Shown: positions 34,263 to 46,312, counted from the stretch's first letter. The stretch is 64,000 nucleotides of DNA from Cliona cf. orientalis (GCA_963930775.1 OZ005699.1:9197501-9261500), one strand, 5' to 3'. Translations and numbers: made by a program. Notes: generated by a model not told the origin, from the sequence alone.

Positions 34263-35878
34263 GCATATTATGGTAAATGTTTTCATTTGCCATAGGCACA
34301 TGCACACAGTAGGCATGGCCCTGATATGGAGTCAAGTTGGTTCAATTATATTATATCAGCTGGAGGAACTCATGAACAAAGGAGGTCAGAAACACATAAT
34401 TTAAAATAATTGCATGTACCCCTATAGCTAGCTACTTTTATTCATATCATATCAAATGCACACCATAATATTATTATATTTTGGCATTTTTTCCACCTGC
34501 TTATCAGTACAAAAGTTATGAATTAGAGCATGGATCGAGCAATCTTCATCATGATGGTGATCCAATACTTGAAAATTAAGCATGTACCTGCAGCCTCAAG
34601 GATCCAGCTATTAGAAAAGCGACCTGATCATTTTGGGACTTTTGTTTGTAATTCTAGTATTACATTGTAGCTTATTGTCTGGATGAAGAAAAGTGTACAT
34701 GTGTACTCTATACACTGTAATCTGCTCTATCTTTGTGGCTACGTGGGCTACTGATGCATGTACACTGACAGCTGCATTCGTAGAAAGCATGAATTTATCT
34801 ACCATACCACCATCTTCCTCTAATTATGTACACAGCCTCCCCTACTTGTTGTGTGCATCAAGAAATGTGTACTCTACTGTAATAATAATTACTGTGTTTG
34901 TGGCAATAATATGCTGCTGATGCATGTATACTGGGACACTATACAGTATTATCATTCACTGTTTGGAAAAAGTGACCAACTACGAGAAAATGGGGAAGAT
35001 GGTAGCTAGTAGCTAGTTATGAAATTTTATCATGAAAACATTCTACAAAACTGATGAGCTATGAGAAACGGGACCATTTGGGACTTTTTGTTCTGCTTCA
35101 TAGTATAATAATTATTATGTTCGTGTCCATACACTGATAGTCATGTATATACTCTTCGTAGAAAGTAGCTAAGTCAATTGCCATGGATATTGTGTGACCT
35201 CCTAATATATAGCCAGTATGAGAAAAGGGGACCATTTGGGAAAGATAATTACTGTAGTATGGAATAAAAATTAATCATGATCATGCATGCTCTGCGTGGT
35301 ATCTAGGGACCACCAATTAACCCTCATGCAGTCGTGACTTGTAGCTTGCTGAATTATATAGAGAGATCACTATAGTATCTCCCTTATACAATACGGTAAA
35401 TTACTTATCCAGAGTATGATGTAATGCAATTTTTGTTGTTAAAAAGTTTTCATTTGCGCAAAATTTTTACACGAAATTGTTAACCTATACAAATTTATAA
35501 TATAATTATAGCCATACAACTGATCCATATTATCATGATAGCTATGATATCATTAGGTTTCCTAGAAGTCGATGACGTAGACAGGTTCAGCGAGGCTGTG
35601 TGGCTATTTAAGTGCCTCATAGATTCAACCTAGAAGATTTGACTAATTTTGTGATAGCCTACTTCAAGATAAGAAATCAGATTCTGCTATAGCTACTTAG
35701 CTATTATAATAATACAACCACGGACACTCCTCAACAGTGACATAATATTATTAAATAGCTAGCAGGTTTGAGTAACACAGAGAAGGTACTGGCTAAAGTG
35801 GCTGCACGATATATCATCTAAAATTCTGCTCACTGATTCAGAATAAGTCTAGTATTGTTTAACTTAGCCATTGGAGCA
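34263..35878 (+). other. Upstream region of A4
   Basis: Near-copy of 18405-20273 without the foldback insertion. It includes gatgacgtagacaggttcagcg about 310 bp before the start and the leader gagtaacacagagaaggtact. No gene seen. Confidence 0.75.
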
Positions 35879-38800
35879 ATGAGTAGTCATCATTTTGCTC
35901 TCACTCTGCATCTGTTACTGTTCCTCTTGGTGTATGCTGACTCAGCAAACAGACAGCAGGCACACTACTACATCACACCCTCACTGAGTGTTGTCTGTCC
36001 TGGAGATCCCTGCCTTACTCTACCACAGTTGGCTGCTAATTCCACCAGCTTCCTTAGCAATAAAACTAACATAACTCTCTCCGTTCTGCCAGGAAATCAC
36101 AGTCTTGATGGAGAGCTCTCTCTATCTCATGCAGACAACTTCTCTATAACAAAGGCCAATGGAACTGTGTTTGTAAAATGTGGCAGTCAGTCAGGAAGGT
36201 TCAATATCAGTGAGATAACATTTGTTACGATAAAGGATCTACACTTTGTTGGCTGTGGAGGTAACAAAGTTAGTCAAGTGAAGCAGTTTATAGTTGAAGA
36301 CACCATCTTTGAGGGTGTGGAAGGCAGAGGTAGAGCACTAGTGCTGAATAAAGTGACTGATGCTAGCATTGCAAGAAGTTCATTCCTTTCTAATACATGC
36401 GGTAACAGATTTTTTCGTTATTTTATCACAAAATTTAGATACCTTGATAATCTACTGAACTACCTCTATCTAAATCGAGATCCATTATTTGCAGTTGGTG
36501 GTGTAGTATACACAGTCTTCAGCAATGTTTCAATTGTTAGCAGTAAGTTCACAGACAATGGAGCCGAGATAGGAGGAGCACTATTTGCTCACAATAGCAG
36601 TCTCCATGTTGTTGGAAGCACTTATAGTTACAATAAAGCCGATTTTGCTGGTGTCATGATCACATTGGGATCCTCAATCAACATCAAAAATAGCAATTTT
36701 ATTGGAAATACAGTCATGATCAATGGTGGTGTGATCATAGCATATTATAGTGACTCATTCAGTATCCATGGTACCACTTTTACTAACAACAGTGCTGGTC
36801 ATAGTGCAGGAGTAATGCTGATACATGACTCAACATTCGGTATCACAGATAGCATTTTTAGTGACAATACAGCTAAAGGATACGGTGGAGTAATTTGTGC
36901 AAATAATGGCTCATTCACTATTACCAACAGTACTTTTACTAATAACAGTGCTGGTAGTGATGGTGTCATGATCACATTTAATTCATCGTTTATTATCATC
37001 AGCAGTACTTTTACTAACAACAGTGCAACTGGTAGTGGTGGTGTCATGGTCTTATTTGATATTGCCAGCATTACTTTTACTATCAACAGTGCACCTAATA
37101 TTGGTGGTGTTATGACCACACATAATTCATCATTTAATATCACCAGCAGTACTTTTACTATCAACAGTGCACCTATTATTGGTGGTGTTATGTCCATACA
37201 TAATTCATCATTTAATATTACCAGCAGTACTTTTACTAATAACAGTGCTGGTAGTGGTGGTGTCATGATCACATCTGTTTCTTCATTTATTATCACCAGC
37301 AGTACTTTTATTAACAACAGTGCAGCTGATGGTGGTGTCATGCTCACACTTAATTCATCATTTAATATCACCAGCTGTACTTTTATTAATAGTGCAGGTT
37401 CTCATAGTGCTATCATGCACCCATTTTATTTGTCATTTAATATCACCAGCAGTACTTTTACTAACAACAGTGCACCCAATATTGGTGGTGTTATGTCCAT
37501 ACATAATTCATCATTTAATATTACCAGCAGTACTTTTACTAACAACAGTGCTGGTAGTGGTGGTGTCATGTTCATATCTGTTTCTTCATTTATTATCACC
37601 AGCAGTACTTTTACTAACAATAGTGCAGCTGATCGTGGTGGTGTCATGCTCACACTTAATTCATCATTTAATATCACCAGCTGTACTTTTACTAACAGTG
37701 CAGGTTCTCATGGTGCTATCATGCACCCATTTTATTCATCATTTAATATTACCAGCAGTACTTTTACTAACAACACTGCAACTCTTGGTGGTGTCATATT
37801 CACACGAAATTCATCTTCAAGTATTACTAGCAGTACTTTTACTGACAACAGTGCAGATAACCGTGGTGGTGTCATGATCATACTTGATTCGTCATTTAAT
37901 ATCACCAGCAGTGCTTTTACTAACAATAGTGCAGCTGATAATGGCGGTGTCATGTACACAGGATATAATTCATCGACATCATTAAGTATTGCCAGCAGCA
38001 CTTTTATTAACAACAGTGCAGCTAATGGTGGTGTCATAGTCTCCTTTATGTCATCATTTAATATCACCAGCAGTACTTTTACTAACAACAGTGCAGGTGA
38101 CTATGGTGGTGTCATATATGCACTCGCTTCATCGCTTAACATTGATGGTAGCAGTTTTTATGCTAACACAGCTATCAGCTATGGAGGAATAATGCTCACT
38201 ATAAAAAGCTCTACACATATTACTAATGGTACATTTGATCATAATACAGGAGGTTTCTACATTTTCTACAGCAACCTCACTTTCAGTGGCTACACAAGAT
38301 TAGAGAACTGTGCAGAACAGTCGAATGAAACAGCTGGCCATGGTGCAAGAGAAGAAGGAGGGGCAATCACTAGTTTCCTGTCGACTGTGATCTTCACTGG
38401 AGTAAGCAGTTTATCAAACAACCAAGCAAGGAGTGGTGGAGCAATATTAGCCACCGAGAGTGAAATTATCGTGTATGGTGAAACAACAATAGCCAACAAC
38501 ACAGCCATAGTCAGCAGTGGAGGTGGGATTTCTCTCCAACAAAGTGATCTTGAAGTCAGGAGAAACTGTATCATCTCTGACAATGTTGCTGTGAGGGGTG
38601 GAGGAATCCATGCCACTAGTTCAACTATTGCTGTATATCAACCAGGGACACTTCAATTTATCAACAACAGAGCAGAAAATGGAAGTGGACTTTATTTAGA
38701 AGTTAATGCAAAATTGTATGTACTAAAACATATACAGCAGAGAAATGTCCATTATGAAAACTTACTTATACTATTCAAAGCTAACCATGCCAACTATGGA

Positions 38801-41077
38801 GGAGCCATATATGTGGCAGATAATACCAATGCCGGTGCTTGCTCACCTGACCATGAATGCTTTGTCCAAATACTTGGACTTCATAAAAATTTTAGTTCAA
38901 TATTTTTTTTTCATGATGCAGTAATACACATACTTGAATTTTCTAGTAACACTGCAAGCGAGCAAGGAACCAATATCTTTGGGGGGCTACTGGACAGATG
39001 CATCCCAAGTCCATTTGCTGAAGTATCATGGAAATTAGAGACACCATCATACTACAGTGGTGTCAGTTACCTTGAAGACATCACCAATAATATAACTGCT
39101 ACAGCATTAGGTACCATATCCTCTCTACCTGTTCGAATTTGTTTTTGTAAGAGTGAAAGTGAGCCAGACTGCAGCTACCAGCCACCAACCATCAAAACCA
39201 AGAAAGGAGAAGCTTTCATTGTACCACTTGTTGCAGTGGATCAAGTCAACCATTCTGTAGATGCAAACATCATCAGTTCTCTATCATTTCAAGATGGTGG
39301 TTTTAGTGAAGGACAGCAAACTCAGAGGGTAGGGAAAAGCTGTAGCAATGTAACGTTCAATGTATTCTCTCCTCATAACTCAGAAAGAATAAACCTCTTT
39401 GCCGATGGTCCTTGTGGAAGCTCCACACTTTCCACACAACATCTTAATATCCAGTTCAGTGATTGCACTTGCCCAGTAGGTTTTGAAGCATTTACAACAA
39501 ATACAAGATGTCAATGCTTTTGTGATGCACAATTGTATCCCCACATCATCAACTGTGATCCAGTAGCTGAATCTCTTGTGAGAGTGAACACTAACTCATG
39601 GATAACTCACATCAATGACACTCATCCACCTGGCTATATCATTCATCCTAATTGCCCTTTGGACTACTGCCGACCTCCAACTGAAAATGTCAGCATGAAT
39701 CTCAACCTTCCTGATGGATCAGATGCACAGTGTGCTTACAATCGTACTGGAGTTTTATGTGGAGGTTGTCAGGAATACCTCAGCCTCTCCCTAGGCAGTT
39801 CACGTTGCTTATCTTGTCACAGTCATTGGCCTGCAGTGCTTGTTGTAATTCTCCTAGCTGCCATTGTAGCAGGAATCTTGCTGGTGACTGCACTGTTAGC
39901 CCTCAATATGACAGTAGCTATTGGACTGATCAATGGCTTTATCTTTTATGCTAATATCGTAACAGCTAACAGTGCCATCTTCTTTCCATCGTCAGAGCCT
40001 AGCTTTCCCACTGTGTTTGTAGCTTGGCTTAATCTGGACATAGGAATTGATGTCTGTTTCTTTGATGGTCTTGATACATACACCAAAAGCTGGCTTCAAC
40101 TGGCATTTCCAGTGTACATTATCTCCCTAGTGATTATCGTGATCATAGTCAGTGAGTACTCCCCTAGATTTGTTAGACTAATTGGAAAGAGAGACCCAAT
40201 TGCAACTCTAGCTACACTAATCCTGCTGTCTTATGCCAAACTCCTCTCAGTGACTATCACAGCTTTGTCGTTTGCTATTCTTGACTATCCTGATGGCTCA
40301 CAAGAGACTGTATGGCTTCCTGATGGAAATGTACCATACCTTCGAGGGAAGCATGTAGCTCTTGTCCTCGTTGCCCTGTTGATTATTCTAGTTGGTGTCC
40401 CCTACACAATTCTTCTCTTTCTCTGGCAGTGGATTATTCGTGCTCCGCAGTGGAAGGTTTTCAATTGGACAAGGAACACTAAGCTCAATGCCTTTATCTC
40501 TGTCCACCATGCTCCATACAACAGTAAGTATCGCTACTGGACTGGCTTTCTACTGCTTATGAGGGTGGTCTTGTATATCACTGCTTCGGTCACTGTGTCC
40601 GGAGATCCTCAAACTTCACTTTTAGTGACAATCATCTTAGTTGGAAGCCTCTTTCTTATTAATGGAGCCAGGGTATACAAAAAATCATTCTTAAACATCA
40701 TAGAGACAGGGCTCTACTTCAATCTTCTTGCATTGTCTGCTTTTAGCTTTTACCACTTCAAAATTGATATTGAGAAGCAGACAGCTGTGGCCTACACCTC
40801 TACCATCATAATCTTCATCCTTCTGGCTGGAGTGATTATCTATCATGTGTATTTGCTGGTTAGAAAGGATCAGCCCCAACGAGGAGATCTAGAGGAGTTG
40901 AATGAGTATCTCCTGGCTCCAGTTCAACCTGTTACAAATAATATATTGACTCACACTAGTGTTGAAATCCCCCGGGATCAAGATCAGTCTCCACCACCAG
41001 CGCTAGCTGAGATAAGCATTGATCGGATTGTAGTCAGAGAAATTATTAACACAGAAACACCTGTGTATACTCAGTAA
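35879..41077 (+). CDS. A4: Pmp-like beta-helix multi-pass membrane protein, type A (intact)
   Basis: The only type A gene that is complete and unbroken in the window: 1732 residues from the ATG AGT conserved with A2 and A3. Signal peptide at about 1-22. Leader module with CLTLPQLAANS and a PGNHSLDGEL motif. Beta-helix at about 190-1080 with at least 21 repeats of the form STFTNNSA then GGVM, 16 of them highly homogenised. Cys-rich collar at about 1087-1315 (CFCKSESEPDC, CPLDYC, LCGGC, CLSC). About ten membrane segments at 1316-1662, with YRYWTGFLLLMRV in the third quarter. Cytoplasmic tail ending TETPVYTQ. Sequons occur two or three per repeat. It is convergent with the only complete mannosidase gene; the stop codons are 560 bp apart. 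Confidence 0.92.
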   Translation: MSSHHFALTLHLLLFLLVYADSANRQQAHYYITPSLSVVCPGDPCLTLPQLAANSTSFLSNKTNITLSVLPGNHSLDGELSLSHADNFSITKANGTVFVKCGSQSGRFNISEITFVTIKDLHFVGCGGNKVSQVKQFIVEDTIFEGVEGRGRALVLNKVTDASIARSSFLSNTCGNRFFRYFITKFRYLDNLLNYLYLNRDPLFAVGGVVYTVFSNVSIVSSKFTDNGAEIGGALFAHNSSLHVVGSTYSYNKADFAGVMITLGSSINIKNSNFIGNTVMINGGVIIAYYSDSFSIHGTTFTNNSAGHSAGVMLIHDSTFGITDSIFSDNTAKGYGGVICANNGSFTITNSTFTNNSAGSDGVMITFNSSFIIISSTFTNNSATGSGGVMVLFDIASITFTINSAPNIGGVMTTHNSSFNITSSTFTINSAPIIGGVMSIHNSSFNITSSTFTNNSAGSGGVMITSVSSFIITSSTFINNSAADGGVMLTLNSSFNITSCTFINSAGSHSAIMHPFYLSFNITSSTFTNNSAPNIGGVMSIHNSSFNITSSTFTNNSAGSGGVMFISVSSFIITSSTFTNNSAADRGGVMLTLNSSFNITSCTFTNSAGSHGAIMHPFYSSFNITSSTFTNNTATLGGVIFTRNSSSSITSSTFTDNSADNRGGVMIILDSSFNITSSAFTNNSAADNGGVMYTGYNSSTSLSIASSTFINNSAANGGVIVSFMSSFNITSSTFTNNSAGDYGGVIYALASSLNIDGSSFYANTAISYGGIMLTIKSSTHITNGTFDHNTGGFYIFYSNLTFSGYTRLENCAEQSNETAGHGAREEGGAITSFLSTVIFTGVSSLSNNQARSGGAILATESEIIVYGETTIANNTAIVSSGGGISLQQSDLEVRRNCIISDNVAVRGGGIHATSSTIAVYQPGTLQFINNRAENGSGLYLEVNAKLYVLKHIQQRNVHYENLLILFKANHANYGGAIYVADNTNAGACSPDHECFVQILGLHKNFSSIFFFHDAVIHILEFSSNTASEQGTNIFGGLLDRCIPSPFAEVSWKLETPSYYSGVSYLEDITNNITATALGTISSLPVRICFCKSESEPDCSYQPPTIKTKKGEAFIVPLVAVDQVNHSVDANIISSLSFQDGGFSEGQQTQRVGKSCSNVTFNVFSPHNSERINLFADGPCGSSTLSTQHLNIQFSDCTCPVGFEAFTTNTRCQCFCDAQLYPHIINCDPVAESLVRVNTNSWITHINDTHPPGYIIHPNCPLDYCRPPTENVSMNLNLPDGSDAQCAYNRTGVLCGGCQEYLSLSLGSSRCLSCHSHWPAVLVVILLAAIVAGILLVTALLALNMTVAIGLINGFIFYANIVTANSAIFFPSSEPSFPTVFVAWLNLDIGIDVCFFDGLDTYTKSWLQLAFPVYIISLVIIVIIVSEYSPRFVRLIGKRDPIATLATLILLSYAKLLSVTITALSFAILDYPDGSQETVWLPDGNVPYLRGKHVALVLVALLIILVGVPYTILLFLWQWIIRAPQWKVFNWTRNTKLNAFISVHHAPYNSKYRYWTGFLLLMRVVLYITASVTVSGDPQTSLLVTIILVGSLFLINGARVYKKSFLNIIETGLYFNLLALSAFSFYHFKIDIEKQTAVAYTSTIIIFILLAGVIIYHVYLLVRKDQPQRGDLEELNEYLLAPVQPVTNNILTHTSVEIPRDQDQSPPPALAEISIDRIVVREIINTETPVYTQ
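37181..37786 (+). repeat. Four-repeat coding block duplicated in A4, period 303 bp
   Basis: ggtggtgttatgtccataca starts at 37181 and again at 37484. The 101-residue block carries distinctive repeats (TSVSSFII or ISVSSFII, then MHPFY with a SAGSH element) in the same order in both copies. The frame is kept, so the duplication lengthens the beta-helix by about four rungs. Confidence 0.85.
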
Positions 41078-41636
41078 CTTCTTTCTTAAGTCAATAAAAG
41101 AGAACATGAATGGTTCATTATTACAATGTCATAGCTATACTTGAGATACTTATGCTATAGCTATTTGCTTCTTTTAACTAGTGCACACTTTTCTTGTATG
41201 ATAGCAGCTAGTATCAGCTCAACTATAGCTTTAGTGTGTGTCCCCTCCATAATATTTTGATTATGATGAGTTGTGATATATAGTAGAGATTCTGAAATTG
41301 GGAGTTAAAGGAAATAATTATCATAAAATTTAATATTACTCCCTTGTCCCAAAAGATTCGCTAATGATGATTCAGAATGCAACTTGCAAAGAATAAAATT
41401 CAATGCGATCTGTAATGTCAGTGACAGCTATATTATTTCTATACAATGTACTTTAAACTCAAATGAATCCATTAATGTCACGATATTATTGATGAGCACA
41501 TTTCGAAGGAGTATTTAACTGGGATCTATAATAATTACTATAATATTATTATGATAATTATGGTACAAGCCATGAAAGGCAAACTCATGATATAACTCAA
41601 CCACAAATCAAACTAATATTAATTAACTATTGATGC
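41078..41636 (+). other. Spacer between convergent A4 and mannosidase
   Basis: Holds both 3' untranslated regions. Same flank family as behind A1-A3. No gene seen. Confidence 0.7.
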
Positions 41637-44600
41637 TTATGAAAGTGTTAATATTAGTGTTTTAAGTTGTAATGGGTACAATTCGATCAAAAATTTGTCT
41701 ATTTTCTCCCTATTACACTCTTCACTGCCCTCCCTACAGTTCAGAGTAGCACTAGTACTGCTGTCAGCCGCAGCACGACCGTGGCCATCATGACCCTGGT
41801 GGGGTATCTCAAGGAAATCTGGTGCTGCTTCGACTACCAACGTGGTGGTGAATTCTTTAAAGAGTGCCGTTATGTCGAGGGTACAGGGACCGGGGGCGTT
41901 CTCATCAGTGTAGATAATGCTGTGAAAGAAAAAATAAACAGCCAGTGTGTGTGTGAGTGTGCATGTGTGTATGTGTATTTATAACTCACTGCAGTCCAAT
42001 TTGGTATGATCCATTGGATGTGTAGTTCAGTAACTTTATATCGACAATTTCAATTACCTACAGCATAGCTCATAGCATAATAATCAGCAAACGATGAAAA
42101 TTAATCTATTATTTTCACCTGTGGTATTGTATCATTGCTTGGGGTCCATTGGAACTTATTACCACAGACCTTTGACCACGCCCCCTTTATGTCGTTGGGT
42201 GTACCGTCCAGGAGGGCAAAGTGCACAGTGGGTGGAGTCTGGAACAATGACATCATCCTTGCAGAGATGGCAGGTGCCTCGTCTAAGAATAAAACGAAAA
42301 ATTGGGAAGGCTGGATAATTATAATTATTATTATTAATTCAATTTTCATACACCCCAGCTTCATTAAAAGATTAATTAAAGGCCCTTCCCACTTTGTTTA
42401 GCTCCACCCACCTTGTCCCACAAATCCAACGAGCACTGAATCGTTGAGAACTGTGCTGTCATCTCCTCTGACATCCATCTTCTTCGCCAGCCTTCGATGG
42501 AGCATCATCTCCAAGGAGCCTTTGCGGCCGGTCACAGCCATTGGACGCTGGACTATCACTGCTAGGGTATCGTCCCCGATAACAGCAGAGGAACGGGAAG
42601 GGGAGGATGAGGGGGTGTGGTCACTGGCGGCTGAGACTCCAAGAGCTCTACCAACCAGTGGGTACGTGTTCCCTTGCACTGTGGCACTAGTGTTGTATTG
42701 CCTTGTCTGTGGTGTCATAGGCATATGGAGTGGAGGGGGGGGGAAGGGGACAAAAATTAATTACCGGTATTGATATTAGTTCGGGAAAAAAAGTATAATT
42801 ACACAGAGCTACAAGTTATAGCCTTCTACTCATCCCTCTACATGTTTTCCTTATAACTCGATTTCAGTGACCCCGGAAGGACCCAGGGTACATGGCTACG
42901 TTGTAGATTATTATTATAGGAAGTCAATCTTTTGCATTAAGCAATTACCACAGGATAGAATCCGTTAGTGTAGGTGATGAAATGGTAGTTATCAGTGTTA
43001 AATTCATTGGACGAGAACTGAGAGATGACACTCATACCAGGAGAGGTAGGGAGGGGACCAACTCTGCATTGTTTAACAAAAGATGGTCATTCCCGGCTAT
43101 TAATTTTCTAGATCTACTTCACTTAAATTGTCTTTATACTTACGTAGTTTGCCATTCTGCAAAGTTAGAATACTGCATTTCAATGGTAGGACTAGTACCA
43201 GAGCTGCTTACTATAGGGGAGTACAATCTGACAGTCGTATTGATGAACTGCATGTATTAATTATTATAATACATGTATACCACGGCTAGCTACTCACAAA
43301 CTTACTTCATTTATTGTTTGCACAGCTTCCCATACGAATGGACCATTCGCAGTGACCTTTGAAGGAATTAGCTAAAGTGGAGAGAGAGGGAGAGAGAGAG
43401 ATCGCATTAATCACAGTCATGCACTCAATTTTTCCTACCATTGGTGTTAATGTCGTGGGTGTCTGTGAAGTAGGCAGTGGGTCAAAGGTATAGACATTGG
43501 CTCCATCAGTCACTGACGCTGTCTTGCTGACTGACTCATCATAGCGCTGGTAGGATTGGAGTAGGGAGTGTGTGCTTCCAGGCTCTGTACTGTTTAAAGT
43601 GTTCCAACTACTAAGATGGTTATTGGAGTCAAAGTTGAGAGAGAGAACGCCATTAGACAAGCTAAACCCAGCTATTGGAAACTTATTTTTGAGTCCATCG
43701 TTATCTTTTTTGCACTCCTTCTTGACTAGGAATACAACCTCCATTCCCCATGCAGAGAGAGTCATTGGGAAGTACAGTGTGGTGGATATTTGCTGGGACG
43801 GTAGCAGCGTTTGATTGCTGCTATACACCTGCACAATCATAATAATTATTATAATAGAAAAAGGTAGTCGATTTTAGTTACTATGTAGTGAACGAGGGCA
43901 TTAATTACTTCGCCCTGCGATGATAATTTACCAGAGTACAGAGTCCATCTGGCAGTTGCACAGCGATGTAGGAGCTTCTCTGCACTGGTAGAGGATTGTG
44001 GATGAAAACAGCCGCCATGTTAGTCTCCTTGAGGTAGCTCAGCATGCCCACGCTGTCAGAGGACAAACCAAGGCCTGGCTTCTCACAAAGAATAGAACTC
44101 TGCACAAACAGTAAATAACTAATATATTTTTGTCTTTACTAGTTCCCAATTACCGTATCCGATCTAATTAACGCGCCTCTCTAATGGATGCGCCACCTTG
44201 GCCTGAAGTGCAATTTTCACGCTCTATTTAAATGCGCCCACCCACGCGTCCCTATACTTTTGTGTACAAATTTTGCGCGCCACCTGGTCGCGAAGGATAA
44301 TTTTCAGGCTCTAATGGCGCGCCACCCAGCACTCGTAATTATTTTTTCATGGCGCGTTAATTAGATCAGATACGGTACTCGAGTACCTGGGAATGAGCTA
44401 TTATGATAGACTACGTGCATATTATACCAAAGATTGCAAAATAGTTATCAAATTTGACTATAAGCTTAATACCGTAAAGAAACTTTCGTATGATAAATTT
44501 TCGTGTAAAAAATTTTTTCGTAGGAATGATCCCTTACCGCATTAGTATTAATAGTGCATGCTAATTTTGTAAGATTAATTTTTGTAGCTGCCATCGACTA

Positions 44601-45970
44601 CGAAAATATTTTTACGACGAAAATTTCCAGATTTACGGTAGCTAATCAAATTTCTGAATTTTCTGCTAGTACCATTAGACAGATACCTTGATATTTGCAA
44701 TGCTTTCGTTGTTGATCTTCACAGCATTATTCAGCCTGATATTGTAGTCATCAAAGGCGGAAGGATAGCTGGTCCCAGTTATAGCATCGTGGTGTTGCAA
44801 CAGACCAGAGGTGTTCCTACCCAGCTCCACGCTCTGTGTCATCTCCTCATTCAAGATCGGGTGTAGGGCATTCAATACTTCGAGGGATTTCAACGTTGCT
44901 TCGTGCTCTCGAACTAGCAACTTTTGTGCCGGCTTTGACGTGTAATAACCCGACCAGTATGCATTTGATTGGTTAGAAGGTCCGCACGGTTCGTTCTCAC
45001 ACTCTGGTGCACCGCAAGGATAGCAGGGAACGTACGGAAAGAAATCGTTCGTTCTAGTATCAAAAGTCGTACTAGTGGACCTTACAGCACTGAAGTACTC
45101 AGATAGAGTGGAGTATCGTAAAGTCATGTCATATGTTGAGCTGTTGGCATTAATATACTTCATGATGGCATCCATTTTGGAAAACTGCATACTAGCCACC
45201 TTAAAGTTAAAATCTCCTCCGAATGGAAACAAAAGCTGGTCAGTTTTGAACCACTGAAGTCGCTTCTTCAAAATCGGAACGAGTTCGTACACAAGCGACT
45301 TCGTGTCTAATCCAAGCAACTTTGGTGTTCCATAATGAGTATCGAGTACGTGAGTGAATATAGCCCTACTGGACTTAGCTCTCAGGTGAATATACTGCCA
45401 GTAAAACTCCAATCCTTTGTCAGCCCTCATCACTTGCTTTACTGCATCTGGTATTCTATTTATGATCACCGCTTCGTAGCCAAGCAGGGAGTAGAGCTCG
45501 GGCATAAAGAGAGAGTGACCGAAAGGATCAATGTGCCACTCGACTCTCGGACGAGCACCAAAAGTCTCCCTAAGGAAACTCAGGCCTTGGTACATCTGGT
45601 TCAGAATACCAAAGAGGCTGGGATCAGCTTCATCGTGCATTACCCATCCTCCTCCGATAAATTCCAGCTGTCCGTTAGAGTGGAGCTTCTTTATGAGTTC
45701 TCGGCTCTCGTTGCTAGCCTGTTTCCACCATTTGGAAAGGAAAGAGACCTCCTCCCACACAAATCTCTTGTCTGGGTCCTTGTCGAGAGCGTCTAGCACG
45801 CTGCTGATGATGAAGGAGACGGAAGAGTTCCAGTAGTCGTCGAATGACTGTCTGTAGCCAGCGTCGCAGTGGCTGTGGGCGATCACGTGCACCACGGGCG
45901 TACTTTCACCAAGCTGCGAGGATCCTAGCGCAATCAGAGAAGCAACTAAGAGAGAAACGAGGCCCTTCAT
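41637..45970 (-). CDS. GH38 alpha-mannosidase, complete nine-exon gene
   Basis: Exons (high to low): 45970-44687, 44099-43932, 43828-43439, 43371-43306, 43017-42949, 42706-42412, 42282-42119, 42057-41990, 41919-41637. All introns have GT/AG borders and phases agree, giving 928 residues plus stop, the usual size for the family. The start is the Met of MKGLVSLLVASLIALGSS, a signal peptide. Zinc and catalytic motifs are present: HSHCD (His32, His34, Asp36), HIDPFGHS with nucleophile Asp148, GGWVMHDEA near 108-115, and HHDAITGT (393-400). C-terminal landmarks are NGVLSLNFD, SLEMMLHRRL, LLNYTSNGSYQIGL and IIYTDENAP. It should hydrolyse alpha-mannose from N-glycans in the secretory or lysosomal route; the subclass is not decided. 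It diverges from B6 and converges with A4. Confidence 0.9.
44151..44377. mobile_element. MITE with 27-bp terminal inverted repeats in mannosidase intron 1
   Basis: Left end 44151-44177 (taccgtatccgatctaatta, then acgcgcc) is mirrored at 44351-44377 with one mismatch. 227 bp, richer in GC than its surroundings, no coding capacity. Confidence 0.8.
44470..44640. mobile_element. Second MITE in mannosidase intron 1
   Basis: taccgtaaa at 44470 is mirrored by tttacggta at 44632-44640; internal A/T-rich arms with tttcgt and acgaaa words also pair. 171 bp. I believe this taccgtaaa type is common in sponge DNA, from memory only. Confidence 0.65.
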
Positions 45971-46312
45971 TTTGTGCTTGGGGAATTGACCCTTCACCTT
46001 TTGGAGGCGGGGCTGCTTACCCAATAACTCCCACGTAGCACATGGCATGCAGGCGCGTTACGTTCCATATCCTCCAGATTATCTTACGTCTTTAGCACAG
46101 AATAATAATTATATTAGAAACGATAATAAATAGTAATTCTATTTCATATTCATTGCTGTGTGGGAGTATTTGCATAAATTAAGCGACCTTTTGAAGGCGT
46201 GGCTGATTGCATGCAGCATCCCCCCCCCTTATCTATGCATGCAGCAAGCTATACCAGCCACGCCCACATATAAGTGCACTCCTCTACCAGCACCATACAG
46301 GCCCGGCGTTCC
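45971..46312. promoter_or_regulatory. Compact bidirectional promoter: mannosidase / B6
   Basis: Only 342 bp separate the two divergent start codons. tataag lies at 46269-46274, 39 bp before the B6 start. ggcgcgttacgtt and cttacgtctt lie on the mannosidase side. The same region, nearly identical, separates the truncated mannosidase copy from B9. Shared control is inferred. Confidence 0.55.

Noticed and set aside
45335..45836. + strand frames opposite mannosidase exon 1
   Set aside because: The - strand carries all GH38 motifs and correct splice borders; the + strand frames match nothing and recur opposite the truncated copy.
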